34,822 nucleotides of DNA from Ochrobactrum sp. Q0168. Lineage in GTDB: Bacteria; Pseudomonadota; Alphaproteobacteria; Rhizobiales; Rhizobiaceae. Position 1 is the stretch's first letter. Every line of letters begins with the position of its first letter. This document shows, one piece after another, positions 31,401 to 34,822 of this stretch. Below the pieces are notes generated by a model. That model saw only the letters and a program-made list of their open reading frames with translations. It was not told the DNA's origin and searched no databases. Made by a program: the position numbers and the translations under genes. The stretch is taken from positions 1 through 34,822 of the forward strand of contig NZ_JAELXQ010000027.1 in assembly GCF_016427605.1 (NCBI RefSeq). Direction: 5' to 3'.

Positions 31401-31435
31401 CAATAACCTTCAAATTCCATTTTTAACGGTTATTG
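31401..31435. promoter_or_regulatory. Inverted repeat between the CGNR gene and the hydrolase gene
   Basis: CAATAACC (31401-31408) and GGTTATTG (31428-31435) form a perfect inverted repeat with a 19-bp spacer. It sits in the 91-bp divergent promoter region and could be the operator for either gene. Confidence 0.5.
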
Positions 31436-31449
31436 CGATGGAGGAAGAC

Positions 31450-32382
31450 ATGGACCACGCCCAAACGGCATCTGGCGCCTTGCGGACCCCGGAAGAGAAA
31501 GCCGCCGGTTCCCTCACGCAGGTGCACTATCGCACGACTGCGGTTGAGGGGATCGAGATTTTCTACCGGGAGGCGGGTCCGGAAGATGCGCCAGTCATTC
31601 TGTTGCTGCACGGCTTCCCGACCTCCTCGCACATGTTCCGCGATCTTATTCCCCGGCTCGCGCAGCATTACCGGATCATCGCGCCTGACTATCCGGGATA
31701 TGGACTGAGCAGCGCGCCGCAGACAACGGATTTCGCCTATACCTTCGAGAATCTCGCCGATGTCATCGACCGGTTCACAGAGGCCCTCGGGCTCGACAGC
31801 TACGCGCTCTACATGCAGGATTTCGGCGGGCCGGTCGGTCTGCGTCTGGCTGTTCGCCACCCGGAGCGCGTTCGTGCTCTCATCGTGCAGAATGCCAACG
31901 CCTATGAGGAGGGGCTGTCTCCGGCCATAGATGCGGCCCGCCCTGCCTGGGAACGCCGGACGGCCGAAACGGAAGCGGCGCTACGCGCCCTCCTGACGCT
32001 GGAGACGACCCGCTTCCAGTTCCTCCACGGCGCTCGTGACCCGAGCCTTGTCAGCCCGGACGCCTGGCTGCATGCGCAGGCGGGGCTGGATCGCCCCGGC
32101 AATGAGGCGATCCAGCTAGCCTATCTTCACGACTACGGTTCTAATCCCTACCAGTACCCGGTTTGGCAGGAGTATCTGCGCCAGCACCAGCCACCGACGC
32201 TTGTCGCCTGGGGGCGGAACGATCCGTTCTTCACCGAGGCTGGCGCGCAGGCTTATCGGCGCGACGTGGCGGATTGCGAACTGCATCTGTTAGAGACCGG
32301 CCATTTCGCGCTGGAAGAGGAGGCCCCGACGATCGCGTGTCTGATCCTCGATTTCCTGAACCGCAAATTGCGACCACGTTGA
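31450..32382 (+). CDS. Alpha/beta hydrolase of the epoxide hydrolase / haloalkane dehalogenase type
   Basis: A 310-aa cytoplasmic hydrolase. The oxyanion motif LLLHGFPTSSHMF lies near residue 52. The nucleophile elbow is MQDFGGPVG, so the nucleophile is Asp, as in epoxide hydrolases and dehalogenases, not Ser. The acid is Asp in WGRNDPFF and the His is in ETGHFALEEE. I chose the ATG at 31450, five bases after GGAGG, instead of the ATG at 31438. The gene appears richer in G+C than its neighbours, which hints at recent acquisition. Similar proteins are often annotated as generic hydrolases; the substrate is unknown. Confidence 0.9.
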   Translation: MDHAQTASGALRTPEEKAAGSLTQVHYRTTAVEGIEIFYREAGPEDAPVILLLHGFPTSSHMFRDLIPRLAQHYRIIAPDYPGYGLSSAPQTTDFAYTFENLADVIDRFTEALGLDSYALYMQDFGGPVGLRLAVRHPERVRALIVQNANAYEEGLSPAIDAARPAWERRTAETEAALRALLTLETTRFQFLHGARDPSLVSPDAWLHAQAGLDRPGNEAIQLAYLHDYGSNPYQYPVWQEYLRQHQPPTLVAWGRNDPFFTEAGAQAYRRDVADCELHLLETGHFALEEEAPTIACLILDFLNRKLRPR

Positions 32383-32466
32383 AGAGGCTCTCCATGGCCA
32401 AGCTAGTCTCAACAAAGCTGAAGCCGCGCACGAGCTCAAGCGTGCCGTATTCTTCCACGAACGCGC

Positions 32467-32664
32467 GCGCAGCGTGTTTTCGCCGATGCCTTCATTGACC
32501 AGATGGCGCAGCGTCTCGACATCTTCATCCGTCAAAATCTCAGCCAGCCTATCGCGCCGATTCATCGGCAGGACGGCGGCAATCGTGTCGAGCGTTTCGG
32601 CGCGCCGTTCGACGGCGGATTGCGATATCGAGAATACTCCAGGATTTTTCATTCTCTCAGTCAT
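32467..32664 (-). pseudogene. 5' fragment of a tyrosine-recombinase gene, copy 1
   Basis: From the ATG at 32664 (behind CCGGAG) the minus-strand frame reads into ERRAETLDTIAAVLPMNRRD, then RLAEILTDEDVETLRHLVNE and GIGENTLRA, the N-terminal end of plasmid and chromosomal tyrosine integrases of this order. After LRA at about 32466 the frame becomes unrelated. The SAM-like core-binding and catalytic domains are missing. A second copy lies at 34342-34517. Confidence 0.65.
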
Positions 32665-32930
32665 CATCTCCGGCTGTTTCGATAGCAGTTGCCGAACGGA
32701 GCCAGACAGATAAAGCAATTGCCATTGCGAATCCATCGACGCGCGACGGCTCATCTGTCTGCGAGATAGATGCCAGCTAAGAAGTGTGCGCTGAAAGGCG
32801 CCGTCGCTCTCGTATGTTTTGTTGATGTGATCGCTCGCATTTTTTCAATAACAGCTTGTGCTGTGCTTCTCTCAAGCGGAAACCTTTTGGGCGCTAACCG
32901 GTCATATTCTCCGAAGAAAGCAAAGATCCG

Positions 32931-33962
32931 CTATTTACTCACTAGTACTGTTTCAGGGAATTTCCAGTCCCCGTTCAACAGCTCGGCACGTGGCCTATAA
33001 AGCCTTACCGTGTAGTTCCAGTTCTTCGTAGTCGGCAGGCAATTCGGCGTATCCTTTTTGCATCCACCGAATTGCACCGTGATGCCGCCATCGTCGTTAG
33101 TTTTCGCCGTCAGGTTGTTGAGGGAGTAAGCATTGAGCGCATTCTTTTCAAAGTAACCCTTGGCGTTATAAACACTGACCGACCAGAAGCCATCGACCGG
33201 GACGTCCTTGACTGTAATGGTTTCAATCTTTTCGCCGCTCTCATCTTTGGGTTGGGCCGTTACATAGATCGCGGCTGATCGCGGATTACCACCCCAGCCG
33301 ATAGCCGAACCAATTAGATAGTGAACTGGATCCACATCGCTGCGAGAGCCAAACATCCTATCGGAGTTCTGCAATGTGGAACCCAGGACTTTGAGCGCAT
33401 TTCGTACCTTGTCTTGAGATGTCTTATCCCAGTTCGGCAAAATCAGCTCGCCTTGCGATGCTTGTTCGACTTTGATCGCGTCTTGAAGGGCGTGAACTTG
33501 TTTCAAATCGTCAGCACTATTCGGGTCGACCAGGGTGCGAATGTTGATGATCACATAGCGTGTTCCGATCTGGTCTCTGCTGTAGGTTTTCGTTCCAGGC
33601 GCATAGACGATCTCATGAGTAAATTGATCCTCATCGAGTACTTGCGACATCATATAGCGCTTTCCAGCATCCGGAAGGGTGACGGTCACCGGACCCGCGT
33701 CAAGATCGAAAATGCCGAATGAGTAAAGAGTATCCCGGTTCATGCGAACAACCTTTTGGTTGTCTATCGACTGCGGTGTGCGAGCGTGGAGGAATTTGCC
33801 GAAACCTCCTTCCTTGGCGTATGTGGCTATCGTCGTGTCAGTTTCCGCGCGGGGGAAGTTATCGACCGTGACGGGGATTTTGTCGGCCGCAAAGCCAACA
33901 GACGTGAACGCGACGCCGAGAGCCGCAAGGATAATCCTCGAATTCAGAAAGTGGACTCGCAT
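32931..33962 (-). CDS. Secreted DUF1254/DUF1214 protein
   Basis: A 343-aa exported protein: a signal peptide (RIILAALGVAFTSVGFA-AD, cleavage near residue 25), then the DUF1254 part (VDNFPRAETDTTIATYAKEG, VVRMNRDTLYSFGIFDLDAG) and a C-terminal DUF1214 part (VPVDGFWSVSVYNAKGYFEK, then a NWNYTVRLYRPRAELLNGDW end). A CKKDTPNC pair could form a disulfide. The ATG is preceded by CAGGAGAAGCGAC. Proteins of this group are abundant in environmental bacteria without a settled function. It stands alone between two truncated integrase fragments. Confidence 0.9.
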   Translation of the reverse strand: MRVHFLNSRIILAALGVAFTSVGFAADKIPVTVDNFPRAETDTTIATYAKEGGFGKFLHARTPQSIDNQKVVRMNRDTLYSFGIFDLDAGPVTVTLPDAGKRYMMSQVLDEDQFTHEIVYAPGTKTYSRDQIGTRYVIINIRTLVDPNSADDLKQVHALQDAIKVEQASQGELILPNWDKTSQDKVRNALKVLGSTLQNSDRMFGSRSDVDPVHYLIGSAIGWGGNPRSAAIYVTAQPKDESGEKIETITVKDVPVDGFWSVSVYNAKGYFEKNALNAYSLNNLTAKTNDDGGITVQFGGCKKDTPNCLPTTKNWNYTVRLYRPRAELLNGDWKFPETVLVSK

Positions 33963-34341
33963 GTCGCTTCTCCTGTTGTAGACACAGCGAAGCTACTACT
34001 CGGCGTTCAGCCAACAAGTACTTTACCGTAAATGCAAGCTTGGCTGCATGATTCCCTTGATCATGGAAAAGCTCACATCCATCGAGTTCACATTTTTGAC
34101 CCCGTTTGATAACGTCTTGATCGGTTACGGATCGAGGGAGCCTGGGCAAAAGGGTTTCCTACCGGCCGATCAGCGGAAGACGCCTCCACAGCAAAATGTT
34201 GGAGTGGGGATCCCTGCATTCGACGTCTTGACCGGTCTGCCGGTGAAATAGACCGACTTGTCCTGCTCGCGATCGCTGATCTTGGTGCGGCCCAGATGAG
34301 TGCAACCGAGGGAAGTCAAGCCGGGTTCGGATACAACAGAT
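33963..34341. other. No recognisable gene
   Basis: Upstream of the DUF1254 gene and before the second integrase fragment. The integrase frame runs on through part of it, without integrase features. It will hold the DUF1254 promoter, but I cannot point to clear hexamers. Confidence 0.4.
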
Positions 34342-34517
34342 GCGCGCACGTTTTCGCCCGTGCCTTCATTGACCAAATGGCGCAGTGTCTCGACACCCTC
34401 ATCGGTCAAAAGGCCTGCCAGCACGTCGCGCCGGTTCATCGGCAAAACGGCGGCAATCGTATCGAGTGTTTCGGCGCGCCGTTCGACGGCGGAAACAGGC
34501 GCTGATGGCACGGGCAA
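34342..34517 (-). pseudogene. 5' fragment of a tyrosine-recombinase gene, copy 2
   Basis: A GTG at 34517 behind CAAGGAG opens a frame reading SAVERRAETLDTIAAVLPMN, then RRDVLAGLLTDEGVETLRHL and VNEGTGENVRA. It matches copy 1 over about 150 bp with scattered differences and is truncated at the same point, at a GCGCGC sequence. The frame continues to 34170 but the rest does not look like an integrase. Confidence 0.65.
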
Positions 34518-34611
34518 AACTCCTTGATTAACTTGAAAGCGGCTTTCTGCGGCGCGGCTTTGCTTCGATTTTCACCGATTTGCGGCTTCACGGACCAAGG
34601 TTGCCAACAAC

Positions 34612-34752
34612 ATGCATGCGGTTCCAGACGGCGGCGCAAACGCCTTTGATGTTGCCATCATCATTATGGCGTTTGCTTTGCTCACGCTGATGCTTTTCTC
34701 AAACGGGAAATCTGTTTCTGACAAGGCTGTAGAAGATATAGTCAGCAAATGA
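34612..34752 (+). CDS. Possible small membrane protein (46 aa)
   Basis: A 46-codon frame from the ATG at 34612, with one hydrophobic helix (VAIIIMAFALLTLMLFS) and a charged tail (GKSVSDKAVEDIVSK). A weak AAGG lies upstream. The tail composition looks protein-like, but support is limited and nothing is recognised. Confidence 0.35.
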   Translation: MHAVPDGGANAFDVAIIIMAFALLTLMLFSNGKSVSDKAVEDIVSK

Positions 34753-34822
34753 TACCAGGTGCCCATCGCAGTGGCCGATGGACGGGTGCATTTTGCTCGC
34801 TAATCGTCCCTCTTGACGCGCG

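Noticed and set aside
1..34822. CRISPR array, tRNA or rRNA genes
   Set aside because: No regularly spaced repeats, cloverleaf-like sequences or rRNA segments were noticed in reading; no computational search could be run.

Overview
The window reads as part of a repABC replicon (plasmid, megaplasmid or chromid) of an alphaproteobacterium of the order Hyphomicrobiales, most like Ochrobactrum/Brucella or a close rhizobial relative. The evidence is a repA-repB-repC operon with its antisense RNA and 16-bp parS-type palindromes, and many protein families typical of that group (SorC/EryD-like regulators, the RhaD-type aldolase/dehydrogenase fusion, DUF1254, CGNR zinc-finger proteins). Genus and replicon type are inference; no rRNA, tRNA or CRISPR array was seen.

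Layout. 1-941: non-coding origin-proximal DNA with two parS-like palindromes and two perfect inverted repeats ahead of repA. 942-4636: repABC with a ctRNA gene between repB and repC. 4668-6186: a small membrane protein, then debris (LysR C-terminus, MFS C-terminus, a frameshifted small membrane protein). 6284-20527: a 14-kb carbon-uptake and catabolism island. It holds two DhaK/DhaL ketose-kinase sets, one with DhaK fused to a SorC-type regulator, an ABC sugar importer (two permeases, binding protein, double ATPase), a PfkB kinase, a free-standing SorC regulator and a divergent aldolase/short-chain dehydrogenase fusion. 20610-25513: stress-type and small envelope proteins and a UvrD-like helicase. 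25775-28058: ParDE-like and VapBC toxin-antitoxin modules flanking a decayed RelE/HigBA-like pair. 28524-30137: a MerR operon (merR, carboxymuconolactone-decarboxylase-like protein, NHL/SMP-30 protein with an in-frame stop). 30270-34822: more debris, a divergent CGNR regulator / alpha-beta hydrolase pair, a secreted DUF1254 protein, and two copies of the same truncated integrase 5' end.

How it may work together. The importer would bring in a polyol or ketose. The PfkB kinase and/or the DhaKL kinases would phosphorylate it, the class II aldolase domain would split the phosphorylated ketose, and the dehydrogenase domain would handle the aldehyde or the initial polyol. A shared operator-like motif, (T/C)TGAC(A/T)AATGTCAA with one divergent copy, lies before the dhaK operon, before the transporter operon and between the SorC gene and the aldolase gene, suggesting one regulon. 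The SorC-DhaK fusion with its own DhaL is the most interesting element: regulator and kinase subunit in one chain. The substrate cannot be named from sequence alone.
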